Assembly: GCA_003427395.1 (NCBI GenBank)
Contig: BFEA01000313.1
Location: 1,085,085 to 1,149,084, forward strand
DNA: 64,000 bases
DNA from: Chara braunii
Lineage: Eukaryota; Streptophyta; Charophyceae; Charales; Characeae
Direction of reading: 5' to 3'
Part shown: piece after piece, positions 21,620 through 33,500 of the stretch
Layout: each line of letters opens with the position of its first letter
Position numbering within the stretch: position 1 is the first letter of the stretch
Translations under genes and position numbers: made by a program
Notes under the pieces: model-generated
What the model was told of the DNA's origin: nothing
What the model saw: the letters and a program-made list of their open reading frames with translations, nothing else
Database searches by the model: none

Positions 21620-22200
21620 TCAGCAACACTAGAAGCAATCTTATCGTCTAAATATTTTACCACCTCTGCCTCTTTTTTTTTGACATACTTAGTTGGTCTG
21701 TCATTCCATAGAATATGATCAACTGTTCACATCTTTGTTATCTTGATCACATTCACATTCAACCGCCCTCTTTCTTCATCATTAAAAACAAATGCACTAG
21801 AAAATTTCTAACATACTTTGAAGATATATATTTTTTGATCCTATCTTCATTGTGTCAAATATTTCTCTAGTGACTCTATTTTCTGACTTTGTTGATTCCC
21901 TTAACTCTTTGATAATTATCTAGTGACTCATTTTCTATCAAAACAACAACTGAGTTCTTTGTCACCCTCTTGGACTTGTACTTTCTTTTTGACCCAGTGA
22001 TTATTTTTCTAAAAAATAATGAGTTGATATGCAAACTGTAATTCAATTTTTTCACTCTTAGTCGATTCAACAACCTTCTTAAATGCTTCAATCTGTCCAT
22101 CTTCATCCTTGAGTTTGTCAAAAGCTTTCATCATTTTAGAAATTTGATTAATGTCTACTGACACTTCCTCTTTAATCTCTTGTCTGTTTTTTTCTTTTAA
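21620..22200 (-). pseudogene. Protease-RT linker region of element D
   Basis: Minus-strand stretches rich in Lys and Arg (for example 22,121-21,876) lie where the N-terminal part of RT should be. They are too degraded to assign to a domain. AT-rich. Confidence 0.3.
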
Positions 22201-22204
22201 ACCA

Positions 22205-22590
22205 TCACTCCCCTCGACACGGAAAACCTCCTCCTACCGGTAGCGCCGTTTCACAAAGGGTACCGGTAGCATAAAGCGAGAATCAGGTGAATGGAAGAAA
22301 CAAAATTTATGTCAAGAAATTGGAAATGTGTGAAATCGGCGCGACGATCATTTCACGGTCATAACAATTTTATTTTATTTTTTGATATTTTTTCTTAAAA
22401 AATCACGACCTAATCTACGGATCCTCAAATTTTTAAAAATTTTGAAGACTTCTTCTGAACACGAAAAATCGTCAAAGTTCAATCTTTCAAATGGAGGGAT
22501 TGGGCCCATCGGTGACGAACGGTCGCCGTCCCTCGGTACAACCCGGCCCTAACTTACAGAGTCGAGAATTTTTTATTGTCGGGGGTATTG
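22205..22590. mobile_element. Possible small insertion inside element D
   Basis: Between protease and RT of element D lies a 380-bp non-coding block with GC-rich ends and an AT-rich centre. Its ends, CCCCTCGACA on the left and the complement of TTGTCGGGGG on the right, form a weak inverted match. No target duplication is clear. Confidence 0.3.
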
Positions 22591-22620
22591 GCGGTTTTAC
22601 TTCCTGTTCTTCTCAACAGA

Positions 22621-23154
22621 TTATTCCCTTTTGAGTGAACAAACTGATATTTGATGTTTATAATAATGAGAAGTATAAACCATAAAGGTATTTTCCTGAG
22701 CAGTCTTTGGATCCTGCAGACCAATCCAAGATGGCCCTTTATGACTGAAGAACTGAACGGCTTTCATCCTGTGTAACAATGAGATGCCTAAAATACAGTC
22801 ATGATCCAGATCTGACACCACGAACCCTAATAGTTCTATAGACATTGTTCCAACCTTAATTGACAAATTATCAATGTATCCAGTTAAATAGAGAGTCACG
22901 ACAATATTACTTAGTTTGTTATTTGATGACCTATCAATAGTTAAATCACCAACCTCTATAGTTCTCAAGGAGAGAATGATCATTTCTGCCCCAGAGTCTA
23001 CTAAGGCTCGAATTTGCACTTGGTTAGTATAGATAGTTAAGTACCCGCAACCCACGGTTGCAAATCTCATCTTACAACCCGGCAATGATCTGTTCACTTG
23101 ACTGAGGAAAAATGATCTCAAATAGTTGACTTCCACCTTTTTCTTTTCAACCAA
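22621..23154 (-). CDS. pol: Retropepsin-type aspartic protease (element D)
   Basis: A 177-residue minus-strand open frame. ALVDSGAEMIIL near residue 50-62 is the catalytic DSGA motif with the hydrophobic psi-strand. DCILGISLLHRMKAVQF near residue 118-135 is the second conserved block (hydrophobic-ILG) of the retropepsin fold. These proteases cleave the Gag-Pol polyprotein and act as dimers. The frame is intact over the domain, while the flanking gag and RT are broken. It lies between gag on its right and RT on its left, as expected for a minus-strand Ty3/gypsy element. Confidence 0.8.
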   Translation of the reverse strand: MVEKKKVEVNYLRSFFLSQVNRSLPGCKMRFATVGCGYLTIYTNQVQIRALVDSGAEMIILSLRTIEVGDLTIDRSSNNKLSNIVVTLYLTGYIDNLSIKVGTMSIELLGFVVSDLDHDCILGISLLHRMKAVQFFSHKGPSWIGLQDPKTAQENTFMVYTSHYYKHQISVCSLKRE

Positions 23155-23432
23155 CTTCTAGAGTTTCTCTCTCAACTTAGGTGCTAGTGTCATTGCCTCC
23201 TTGAAAAATAGAGTCACTTCTGTTTCCTCTAATATTTTTTTGATCACATCAGTGATTACAGTTTCATCTTTCAATTTACTCTTCGAGATGAACTTTGTCT
23301 TTTTCCTTTGTTCATTTTTTCGAGAGGAAGGGTTCGGTTCTTCTTTTTTAAAAATGTCATTTAGGATCTCTTCGACTCTTCTTCTCTTATTTTCCTAAAT
23401 CATGTGAGGTGTCAAGTGCGCTTAAAAATTTT

Positions 23433-25750
23433 TTACCTTCCCACCACTATGTTGGACTCCATAACGACTTCTAGTGGTAGATCACCCTCTAAAGACATCA
23501 TGTTGACTGAACAAGCTGATTCGTTAGAAGAAGATACTACTAACTTAGAAAAATTATGCGAAGCAAAAGTTTTTTCTAATAAAAGTCCGCTTGAGAAAAC
23601 CACATCAGATAGACTTTCCACTAATGTTAAGGACTGTAGAAGCAACTTAATCATGGTAGAAGAATAATCAGATTTCTGCACAAGCTCTTCGGACAGTTCG
23701 CCAATAAGAAAGTGAACATTCATATTAGTCTTTCTCTTTTTATTTTTCTTCATTTTTTTCTCTTGTTTAATAGCAAGAAGTCTCATACTTCCCGGATGTA
23801 TGAGATCCAATTTGTTCAATGAACTGTCACAGACATGACTCACCGCATCTTTTTTGGCTACCCCACTCTTCATATATTCTTCCAGGGGTTTTCAGTAAGT
23901 TGTGGTGTGACCTCCTTCACCACAATAGTAGCAGACAAAGTTTTTTCTTAGACGATCATCATACTCCCTTCTCTCTTTGTTTCCTTCTCCACCATTCCCC
24001 CCATTAATTTTTGGTCTGGAAGAGTCTTATCTTTTCCCACAGTTGTCATCATCGTCCTCATCCTCACTTTCAACCGTCTTCTTCTCTTTCTCATCTACAA
24101 CATGATTAACATGCATATAATTGGTCATAACTCGTTGAACAATATTCTCAATGCTCAGATTGTTCTCTTTATTCAAACTATTCTCTTTCTCCATTCTTTA
24201 GTCAAAGTATTGATTTGATCCAGTGATCACTTCTTGTGTGAGACTGTAGGTAGAGTTCTGACTATTGCAACCATTGCATCCCATCTGAGAGGATAATGTT
24301 ATGTCTGATTCAGAACTGATTGTCTTTCATTATCAGTGAAGTTAGTCAGGAAAATATGACACCTTTAGGCCCCGTCCAAATTTGAAATTCTTCCGGCTGT
24401 TCATATAAATATCTGGAGGAAAACATTGAAAGTATTATACCTAGGTCTTCTGATATTGAGAAGATAATTGGTAGTGGTTGAAACAGAGTCTTTCTCAAAT
24501 TTTCTTTTTATTATTTTTTTGACTTCTTCTCATGTTGTACCCCTTCCATCAACTCTTTGACTGCTAACCTTGAATCAGAATCACAGTATGACAGAAAACG
24601 CTTAAGTGGCCGTCTATCGGTCGAACCATAACTGAGTCTAAATAATTTATATTCATCCAAGAAATAATGTACTTGAGGTCCTCGGAAGCATGAAATTATT
24701 TCTTCGGATCTCGTTGCTCTTGCAATATCCGACCCTCCTTTTATAGTGTAAACGTTCTCGACTAACTCTCGTATAACACCAACCAGGGTTTTTACATGAG
24801 TCCTTGCAGAAGAGTTAGGTCTTGAACTAAGTCTCCCTCGTCCAGATATATTGACCATCAACTTTCTTGATACCTTTTCTTTCTCTCTTCTTGTTATTTT
24901 TGACCTCTCCCTCCCTATTCTCAATCTCTTACTCTTCTCGCAAGAGATACAGGTTCGTCTCTCTCCTCCCTTGTTTGTTCTATCCCCTGAGAATTTTGTA
25001 TGCAGAGAGTATAAGCAATAATAGTCTGAGTACAGATCAAGGACAAAACGAATTTTCCTAGTCTCCCAATATAATTTTCAATCAGTTATCTTTCATCTTC
25101 CCTACTTAGTCTTTTGTTATATCCTTTCACAGTACCCCGAATCATAAAGTACCTTGTCAGGTCTATAACCTCATAATCAAATTGTATTGCTTATAAACCG
25201 CTGTTGATTCTTCTGACAAGAGAGACTCGTTCTCTTGAGGAGTGATATGATATTCTCTCAACAATCTTCATTGTCACTATTTTCAGCAGGTAGTTGATCT
25301 CAGTTTGATCGGTAACAACTCTCAAGGCAGAGTCTCTTATCCGATTAAGAAAGGATTGCAAAAACTCTAGCTCATCCAAAGTGGAGAGATTTCTGTCGAT
25401 CCGGAGAGTACCTTCTGTTTTGACTATCCTTCTTTCCAAAAGAAACCTAAACGTTAGTTGTTCAACCGAACGAGACATTATCAATCATTATAGACAACAC
25501 AAGGAGAAATAGATCTCATGTTGAGTGTAATCAAGGATTTCAAACCTGTGCGCAAAGGTATTTAAAAGTAAAGATTTTATCATCACCGTGGAATCACCCT
25601 TCCTTGCTTTACCTACCATGGCAATGGCTTCCAACGGAGATATCCAGTCTCTCTTGTCATCAAAGCCATCCGTAGTTGAGAAACTCGAGAGTCTCTCAAA
25701 CTGTCTCACTCTCTCTTTCCAAGTAACTTTTTTTTTGTAGTTTTTCAAGT
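23433..25750 (-). pseudogene. gag: Gag region with zinc knuckle (element D)
   Basis: Minus-strand pieces 25,748-25,488, 25,484-25,191, 24,924-24,511 and 23,873-23,433 form a broken gag. The rightmost piece starts MKNYKKKVTWKERVRQF. The middle has charged helices (RSEEIISCF, DEYKLFRLSYG). A zinc knuckle follows at 23,933-23,892: CYYCGEGGHTTTY and then TGA where the last Cys codon is expected. The order gag, knuckle, protease is normal. At least four frame breaks are present. No LTR was located to the right. Confidence 0.55.
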
Positions 25751-25759
25751 CACTTTTTT

Positions 25760-26177
25760 GTTCTTATAAGACTAATGTAAGCCCATGTCCGACATTGCAA
25801 ATAATGAACTTCCTTCTCTAGACACGCTGAGGCATAAATTCTTACGTCCAAACTGCCGGTATTCAAGAATTTGACCGCTGGAATGTGAAATATTATGCGG
25901 TTTCTTTCACAGTCTCATATCTCAGAATTATGAAGGGATTATCAAACTCAATCACTCCATATAGTCTTCCTTTTACAACTGATATCCTTGCTACTGAGAC
26001 TCTGAGGGTGTTCTTCCTGAGGTTTTTTCACCTTCCATACAATGTTCTCCTTAACAACCCAATTACCGGTTTCCTCTACTGAAAGATTTTTCGTTCTTAT
26101 GACAATCTCTTCATTTCTCTTTCCTTAGTACCATATTAACAATTGACATTCAATTACGCGCATCACAATAGTTGTTA
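25760..26177. other. No recognised gene
   Basis: AT-rich sequence right of the element D gag. The element's leader or LTR is expected here, but I found no PBS match. Confidence 0.25.
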
Positions 26178-26532
26178 GCTACGCAGTACCGTGTTCGCGT
26201 TCGGAGGCGAACGCGAACAAGCGCCCAAAACGCTCCGAACGCGAACATAAAAAATATAAAAAATATATAAAAAAAACAAAAACAAATTCTCAGAAAAATC
26301 TGAAAAACATATATGTTATGTAAAATAACAATATAAGCAATGTTTGCCTTGGAGTCATGGTCAAATTCAGAGCCAATCATGAGTTAAAAATAAAAAATTG
26401 AATTTGTTTTTTTTTTTTTTTTTAACGAATAAAAAATCATTTTCACCTAACATGTTCGCGAGCTGCTCGCACGAATGTGCAAACACGTTCGCGTGAACGT
26501 GAAGAGGCACCAACACGTTCGCCATGCTATGG
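26178..26532. mobile_element. MITE family M, copy 1
   Basis: Same structure and orientation as 27,394-27,755. Shared parts are the CTACGCAGTACCG-like start, a GTTCGCGTTCGGAGGCGAACGCGAAC-type dyad (core GCGTTCGGAGGCGAA), CAGAAAAATCTGAAAAACAT, TTGCCTTGGAGTCATG, an A/T tract, AACATGTTCGCGAG and a terminal CATGCTATGG. Its terminal repeats are more diverged than in copy 2 and no target duplication is seen. Confidence 0.7.
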
Positions 26533-27385
26533 AATGTGAGGAATAATAATTGTCTCATACGTTACTGGCATTAGTCCCCACTCCACTTTCTTTATTTATT
26601 TGCTTAGTTCTTTTTTTTCATTATAGATAGATTGAAAAACAATTTCTCATAGCCAATTAAATACCTCACCATCATTGCAGCCTCCCTTCTTGATGTATGG
26701 ACGAATATCATAGATATCTGCCTCCAAAAAGCGAGTTTGCACTGCACAGATGGTTGAACTGCCAAAGTAATAAACCCAACAATGTTTGTACTGATAGGAG
26801 AGTATCCCTTTAGAAGTCAGTTTAAACAGCTCATTTTCAGTACATTCTTGACCAACATCCCTGAATCTGATTTGTCTTCTTCTCTTCCTGTTTCCTCAAA
26901 GCGTCAAAGACGCATCAAGCCTGATCCTCTTTAATAAATAATGTCAGTCTCCTTCTCTAGCCCAGTGTGGTACCTTACACATGAAGAGATAAGACTCAGT
27001 AAGCAACCGAGATTTCCAAGAGAATAATGACTCAATGAGGATGGCAAAGTCAATATGAGAATTTGAACATTGTCGACGGTTCTCAAACCCTAATCAAAAC
27101 TCAAAGTTGTTGCTGACCCACACTCATTCCGGACACGAAATGTTTTCATGTCCCCGACAACGACGTTATTTTTATCGCACATTTTCCAGTCAGGCCATTT
27201 CAGGCCATCAAAAAGCCAACAGGCTGTCACGCAGGATTTTGATGATTATAATTGCAATAAATAAATAAATTAAATAAATCAAATCCCTTCTTGTTATGTG
27301 CGTTCGACTTCGAGCGAGACACTTCAATTGCGGTATTCACCGTCCCCGATCTCAGAAATCTTTTATTTTGATTCGGAACATTAAA
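26533..27385. other. No recognised gene
   Basis: Spacer between the two MITE copies. Short open frames only. Confidence 0.3.
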
Positions 27386-27393
27386 GATTATGC

Positions 27394-27755
27394 TTACGTA
27401 GCACCGTATTTGCGTTCGGAGGCGAATGCGAACATGCTCGGCCGAATGTGAACAAGCGCTCAAAACCCTCCGAACCCGAAAATAAAAAATATTTAAAAAA
27501 AAACGGTACTCAGAAAAATCTGAAAAACATATATGTTATGTAAAATAAGAATACATGCAACTTTTGCCTTGGAGTCATGTTCAAATTCATAGTCAATCAT
27601 GAGTTAAAAATAAAAAACCGTTTTTTTTAATTTTTTTATTTTTTTTCGAAAAAAAATTATGTTCGCCCGAACATGTTCGCGAGTTGCTCGCTCGAAAGTG
27701 TGAACACGTTCGCGCGAACGTGAAGGGGCGCGACCATATTCTCCGTGCTACGCAG
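27394..27755. mobile_element. MITE family M, copy 2, with 8-bp target duplication
   Basis: A 362-bp element flanked by GATTATGC on both sides (27,386-27,393 and 27,756-27,763). The ends TTACGTAGCACCG and CCGTGCTACGCAG are inverted repeats (core CGTAGCAC). The subterminal regions are full of TTCGCG/CGCGAA palindromes and the interior is AT-rich and non-coding. An 8-bp duplication is typical of hAT-type transposases, though the terminal bases do not match the usual hAT ends. Confidence 0.75.
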
Positions 27756-27861
27756 GATTATGCAAATAATAATCATGAATTTATGGAGTGTCAATTTTAG
27801 CAATTTACTAATTTTGAAAATCGTGACAAGATCATCAGGAAAACATAATCATCAAGCAAAG

Positions 27862-28692
27862 TCAATGCAAATGAAGCAGGACTGACTGACTCAAAACAGA
27901 AACGAGGTAAATGAGAAAAAAATGAGAACTTATAATAGTCTTAGAAAGTACAAACAGATAGACATGACCAACATACATCAGGAGTTTCAACTCATCCCTC
28001 TGGTAACTCATTATCAGTCTCTCACTTGGTTGTGTGTCTCTTGTGCCTTGAGCTACCTCCTGAGACCGTGACCTTTGGACATAGAGCCACCTAAAACCTG
28101 CAAGCTCCGAACACTTCCTTCCTATGCCCATGATCCGGAAGTCAACCATAGTACAAAATTTCTCTCACAAGGTAGGAAGATACAACTGAGAGAAAATCTC
28201 TTGTCTAAGATGTCTGAACTTTGAAGGTTTGGTCACTGCCTCATAGTCAATCTTTGACGGTGAGATATACCTCTTGGCGAGGTCTACCAAATCACCCCAA
28301 CAAGAACCGTCTGTTAGAGAAAAAAAAACTGGAGGCCTGGGATAGTCGACATAAAGCTTGGGTCCAAAGCTGGTAACCAGTTTGTTACCACTCTCATCAA
28401 GTTTTTCCCCCTTCTCCTCAAGATTCCTTGCTGCTGAAGTCCAAACTGAGTCAAAGAGTCGATGAGTTTCCTTACCCTTCTTCAACTAAATTCTCAAGTT
28501 ATGGATGGTACCCCTTGCAAACTCGGTGTAAACCATAAAAACTGGCAGATCCCGCTGCCTGCAACAAATTGTGTTAACATACCGATACAGGATAGCACCC
28601 TTGAGGGCTATCTTGTTGAGGCAGATCAAAACCGACTCGCTGACCTGGAATGACTGAACCGCAATCAAGTGCAAAGGTGGATATTGAAACAA
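27862..28692 (-). pseudogene. B-repeat gene, block 4 (unrecognised), copy 2
   Basis: Minus-strand reading AVQSFQV, LICLNKIALKGA, a stop, then LKKGKETHRLFDSVWTSAAR, SLTDGSCWGDLVDLAKRYIS, IDYEAVTKPSKFRHL and, after another stop, EKFCTMVDFRIMGIGRKCSE, ending near 27,862 in a hydrophobic tail. Compared with copy 1, most changes are conservative and the reading order is identical. In copy 2 the middle is one continuous frame (28,485-28,165), where copy 1 changes frame, so copy 2 is closer to the ancestral gene in this part. Confidence 0.5.
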
Positions 28693-28999
28693 GTCCCAGT
28701 GTCTTCTGATAAGAGCACCGACTAATTATTATTGATCCCTGGGCAGATGGGAATGACAGAACGCTGACTAATCTTGACTTAAGCTTTCTAGTTACTCCGA
28801 TGATTGAATGTTGTTGAATTGATAAGTCACTCAATACTGATCACTTGATAGCCGAACGTTGACAAAACTACAGATTTATGAGTGGTGTTTTGCTTAATCG
28901 GGATGCTGTTGAGGGTTTCGAGAGAAGAGTCCGGACATCTTTGCGCGCACCGGAACCTCGTTGTGGCGTGCTCCACCATTTCTAGCGAGGAACCAATGC

Positions 29000-29235
29000 T
29001 GTGTAGCTTGCCATTGTGGTCCTAAAAATAAAATACGTATTCAATGTACTTATTTTCTCTGATCATCCGAACTGCACGTTCTCTCTGTGTTTGCCTATGT
29101 GAATCCATGTCTCGACATGCCTCTTCTTCCCATCTCTCATTTTTGTGCTTGCTTGATCTGTATTTCATCACGAGGACCTCATCCTTTTTCACGATTTCTT
29201 CAACACCCCAAGACTCGGACAATGAATAGAATAGA
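29000..29235 (-). pseudogene. B-repeat gene, block 3 (unrecognised), copy 2
   Basis: Reads ESWGVEEIVKKDEVLVMKYR, then WEEEACRDMDSHRQTQRER and MIRENKYIEYVFYF before a stop. It matches copy 1 almost completely. Confidence 0.5.
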
Positions 29236-29339
29236 CTGCAGACGGTTATGACGGGCTCCACTCTCAAAGTGAAAAAACAACTCTTGGTGTTAGTTAGTAT
29301 GTCTAATGACTGTTGGGCTCCTCAGCACGGGTTGTGTAG

Positions 29340-29865
29340 CACTGCTGATCGAATGTCGACAAGAGTTCTGATATGCAGATAGGTGTTGCTCCGGTCAATG
29401 TACACTGAGCATTGACTGTTTTTTTTGTTCCCTGAACTGTTTTTACGCGATGGGGCTAAACTGCACTACTTCCTTTCTAATTCGCATGTAGGACACTTAT
29501 TCAACGAATTTCTGTAGATGATGATTCTACAATACCAAAAGTCAGTGACGCGAACACTGATTAACCGATGCCTGACTTGTGAGGAAGGGTTGATTGTCGT
29601 TGGTGTTCACCTTAAGTCGTGTAACCGAATTAAAACTGATTTTAAACCCTGGTCTTCCAGAAAAAACGCTTTACGGTCTACCAGCGGTCATCAGCCTCCA
29701 CAACTGCTATACACGATCTTGAATTCAGGGTGGCCATCTGAAACCTGCTGGAATTGATGTTGATGGACACCAGGGCGCTATTCGAAGCTCAACGCCGGCT
29801 GAGTGTCTGACTTGAAAGGGCCTAAAAACTGTGTTTTCCCAGAGTTAAATTTTCTGTTTTTTAAC
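29340..29865. other. Segment of repeat B present only in copy 2
   Basis: Sequence between blocks 2 and 3 of copy 2 that has no counterpart in copy 1, which goes directly from about 8,960 to 8,990. It encodes nothing recognisable. It could be an insertion or a retained intron-like segment. Confidence 0.45.
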
Positions 29866-30295
29866 TATCCTTCTCGATTTTCTGCACGACTCCCAGTGAC
29901 GAGATCGTGCCAAGCTGCTTTTCATCTAATCAGTATATGTTGGATAGGTACTCGATGAAGTCGTGACAATTCCCTTCTTTTGCGGTGGCAATCAGCCTCT
30001 GCAACCCCTTGTAAGTTTCAATTTCTTCGAAGGTTCATCATCCTAGCTCCCTGCTTTGTTCCGCAAGAGAGCACTGACATTAGGGTCGTGTACTGTCCAA
30101 CCATTTCCCTATGATTTTCTCGCTCTTTTCTCTAACAGCAGTGGCGTCTGGCTTGCCTTATCGGCTAATGTAAGAGGGTATTTGCTTGGTCTAGCACTGA
30201 GGGCCCTGGGGCAAAAAGTTAAATCATTTAAAGACTTAAAATACATTTCTTGCAGTTCTGCATCAGTTGACCCTTTCTCTTACTCTCAGTAGACA
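29866..30295 (-). pseudogene. B-repeat gene, block 2 (unrecognised), copy 2
   Basis: Starts MSTESKRKGQL, shifts frame, reads ALSARPSKYPLTLADKA and LLLEKRARK, shifts again and reads FEEIETYKGLQRLIATAKEG, CHDFIEYLSNIY, a stop, then LDEKQLGTISSLGVVQKIEK. Parallel to copy 1. Confidence 0.45.
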
Positions 30296-33059
30296 TAGAG
30301 ACTCTTTGAGCTAAGACTCAGATTGCAGGTAGGCTTCGCTAGCCAGATTGTTGAGCAGAGGGCCACACACAATTAACATCTAACAATCACACTCTAGTCA
30401 TAACACAATATTGTTCACAGCAAGAGAAAGTATTGTCCCAGTTGAGGACGTGGCGCTCAGTCTTATTCATACGTTACACGAGGGGAAAAGTGGTTTGAGC
30501 ACCTTCCATGCGACATGACCGGCTCCTCGTAGCTCCCAACAGGCGATGCAAGGCATGTTCAGTACCACCAATATGACTTTATCGTCCAACAGTATTTGTT
30601 GATAAACCTGGAGCTCTGGATACTGTAGACACTATCCCAACCACTGCATGCAGTCCCTCTCGCAAGCATCATCGGGTGAAATAATAACCCCTGTGTACTT
30701 ATTACTGCAGGTGAGCTAAGGGGTTTTACTTTTCACAACCTTTGCTGACCAGAAGCATTCCCACAGAGAACTTACTCGGATAATCAAGAATGAATGTCCG
30801 ATGAGTACTTTCGTTAGTCCCCGTCAAGAAGGAACTTAACTAAAAGATATACCACTTTCCTCTGTATAACCTTCTTCTTACCCATCCGACAGTAAAGAAA
30901 GCAGTGAACTAATCACGCAACATTCACAGCTTCAAGTTTGTAGCCTTGGCCCATTTCGAGTCTTTCCCCTTTTCTTTTTTCTGAAAGATTCTCGACCAGA
31001 GCTTAATTAATGACCCTTCCCCCGTTAGTCCAAAGACATTAGTAAGCCTATCTGACTTTATAGAAGTAAGTCACCTCTCAGGCACCTTCCAGTATTGGAA
31101 AGTAGAGGTGAACTCAAATGCCAAACACAACTGCGGGCTCAGGGTTCTCGTAACGGGACAAATTGAATAAGAGTAAGACCCTATCTATCCTGTTGGTTTA
31201 GCAACCTTGTCTTTTTTTTTTCTTTATTCAATTTGGCATAGGACTGTTGTGCCCACCCCAATTGCGACTTTTCCCGTCCTCAATTCATAATTCCAAAACA
31301 CAGAGGAGTAAGGTTTCGTTGTTTAAACGTGCCCCAAGTGGCAAGTCACGGGCACAAAACAGGTAAAAGCTTTGTTGACGGGAGAACCACCCACATGATC
31401 AATTTACTGACTTGTTGGTTCGATCATATATCTCAGCTGACAGCGAGAAGGCACATAAGCCACAGGGAAGTCGTAGTTTTTTAGTCTTACCAAGTCATAA
31501 AAGAAAACCGATCATCGATCAGGACAATAAAACCTTACTATAACTCCAAAACCAGAGTAGAGAAGCCTGAGTTTCAACAGGTTGCATTATTAGGTTCGTA
31601 CTTATACGGCGTTGAAACTAGGGGACAACTTATACGAAGCCAATCATCATTTCACTCGGATCTCATTTAAATGTAACTGGTTAATGACAGGTCACCAATA
31701 CTAGCTCGGATGATCGTTGTCCATGTGCTCTATTGTAGCTGCCCCTGTGATGTCTGTTCGACTAAGATTTTACAAGAACTTGTCGAGCCCTATAATTGTC
31801 CTGTTCAGCCCGTACTTCGAATGACCTCTACACTAGCTACGCCGTCTCGCGAACATTGCACAACTTTGCTCCCCCTTTCCCTCCAGGGCTAACAAGAGCA
31901 AGAAGCCGGAACACACGAAGGTCGACACTTATTCCTCAGTTTGAAGGGGAGGTATGTATAGATATGCCTACCGGGTGCCGACGCATGGCTTCTCAAGAAA
32001 GGAAAGTTCAAACCCTCTTCTACTCGAGCACCGTTATCATACACCTTACTTGCGAAAATGGCAGACGATTAGCGAACGATGAACGGGTGTGAGGCAGTGC
32101 CACGCATAAATCGGGCCTTCGTTAGCGGCATTTTGGCCCAGACTAGAAGGTTAGCATCAACCGAATCTCCTCTGCACGGGTCGTCTAGCGTTCATCGCTT
32201 GATGGCCGTTCCTCTCCCTCTCATATCGTCATGGCGAGCATCAAGAAGACAACCGGTGAACGCAGCCCAGGAGGATGAACAAGAAGAGACAACGTCAACT
32301 ATTAGCGCGTGCATACCTTCAGCCCATCACTCGAGAATTGACAATCACTCCGCTTAGACCCAAACGCATGTCACCAGCGCGGATGGTCAAAGAATCTCCC
32401 TCACTCTTGCAGTCCGTGGTGATCTCATAAACTTTTGCGTCACTGTCGTGCCACTGATCTCTTCTCAGAGATGAAGATATCAACTTCCAGGATGTCGTCT
32501 GACCTTCCTCCTTCGCGTGCGCTGCTCGTCGCTGGCGTCCCAGTCGCCTTCACAATCTATAGTATCCCCATCAACTCGTCGTCTCTGTCCGTTGCATTGT
32601 GACTAGAGTACAGGAGGAGTTGACGTCAACCACAGATCACATACGTACGTCATCAACAAACAAACAAGAAAACCAAACTGGAAAAGGCCCCACTCTCTCT
32701 CACGCGTCTAACTTTCGTGCCCACTCTCCCTTGCACTCCCTCCCTCGTAACCACACCTCAATGCGAGTTTGGCCTCTAAACCTCTCCTACCGACGCCACA
32801 AGCTCCGTCTTTCCGCCCTCGTCATGAAATGGCATCTCTTATTCTCGATCGAGGCGCCCTCTCTCGAACCCAACGTGCCGTTGTCCACCCTCTGGAGAGC
32901 GAGCTAACATCCCCCGCTTCTCTCTCAAGTAAGCTGCTTATCGCATACATGCGTAGCCCCTTCTCCCTTCCTCTCTCGCTCGTAACTGCTCACGCCGCTC
33001 AGTGGTCCCGCTGACACGACTTGACCTCCAGGCCTAACAGCTTAGCGGCCCTGGTCCTT

Positions 33060-33500
33060 CCATCACCGCGAGTTAGCCTTTGGGCCGCTCTCCACCGGAC
33101 CTGTGGGTGGATGGTCCCACTCCCATTGGTCCAGTCCATGCCAGAACCTGGTCTCTGCTCCGCTGATCTCGGTATCTCCCTTTGAGTCCCGATCCACATG
33201 TTGTTGTTCGTGTTCTGCAGTATCGGTGGAGATCTCCACCTCATGGTAAGCGATTGTTACTTGAACCTCAACTGTGACATCGTCTCTCCTGCAACGTCTC
33301 TTAGCCCGGTTTTTGGTCTTAGTAACTGCAACCTGTAGCTTAGGGTCACTTCTCATTTCCTCTTCTCTCGCCCCTTCCACATTAATCTTTGACTTGGCCT
33401 CGTCTCACCCATCGTAGTTGAGAATGGTGGTGATCCAAGGCCCCTCCTCGGACATCCGCCTCCAACGCGTTAGGAGGTTCCAACAATCCGACCTATAGTC
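33060..33500 (-). pseudogene. B-repeat gene, block 1 (possible Myb/SANT-like DNA-binding region), copy 2
   Basis: The minus strand reads DCWNLLTRWRRMSEEGPW, ITTILNYDG, a stop, DEAKSKINVEGAREEEM and a 105-residue open frame from 33,380: SDPKLQVAVTKTKNRAKRRC, VTVEVQVTIAYHE, EHEQQHVDRDSKGD and a WHGLDQWEWDHPP tail. Basic KNRAKRRCRR could act in nuclear localisation or DNA binding. The W-x6-W spacing before it recalls Myb/SANT-like domains, which are common in transposon accessory proteins. This is a hypothesis. Confidence 0.4.
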
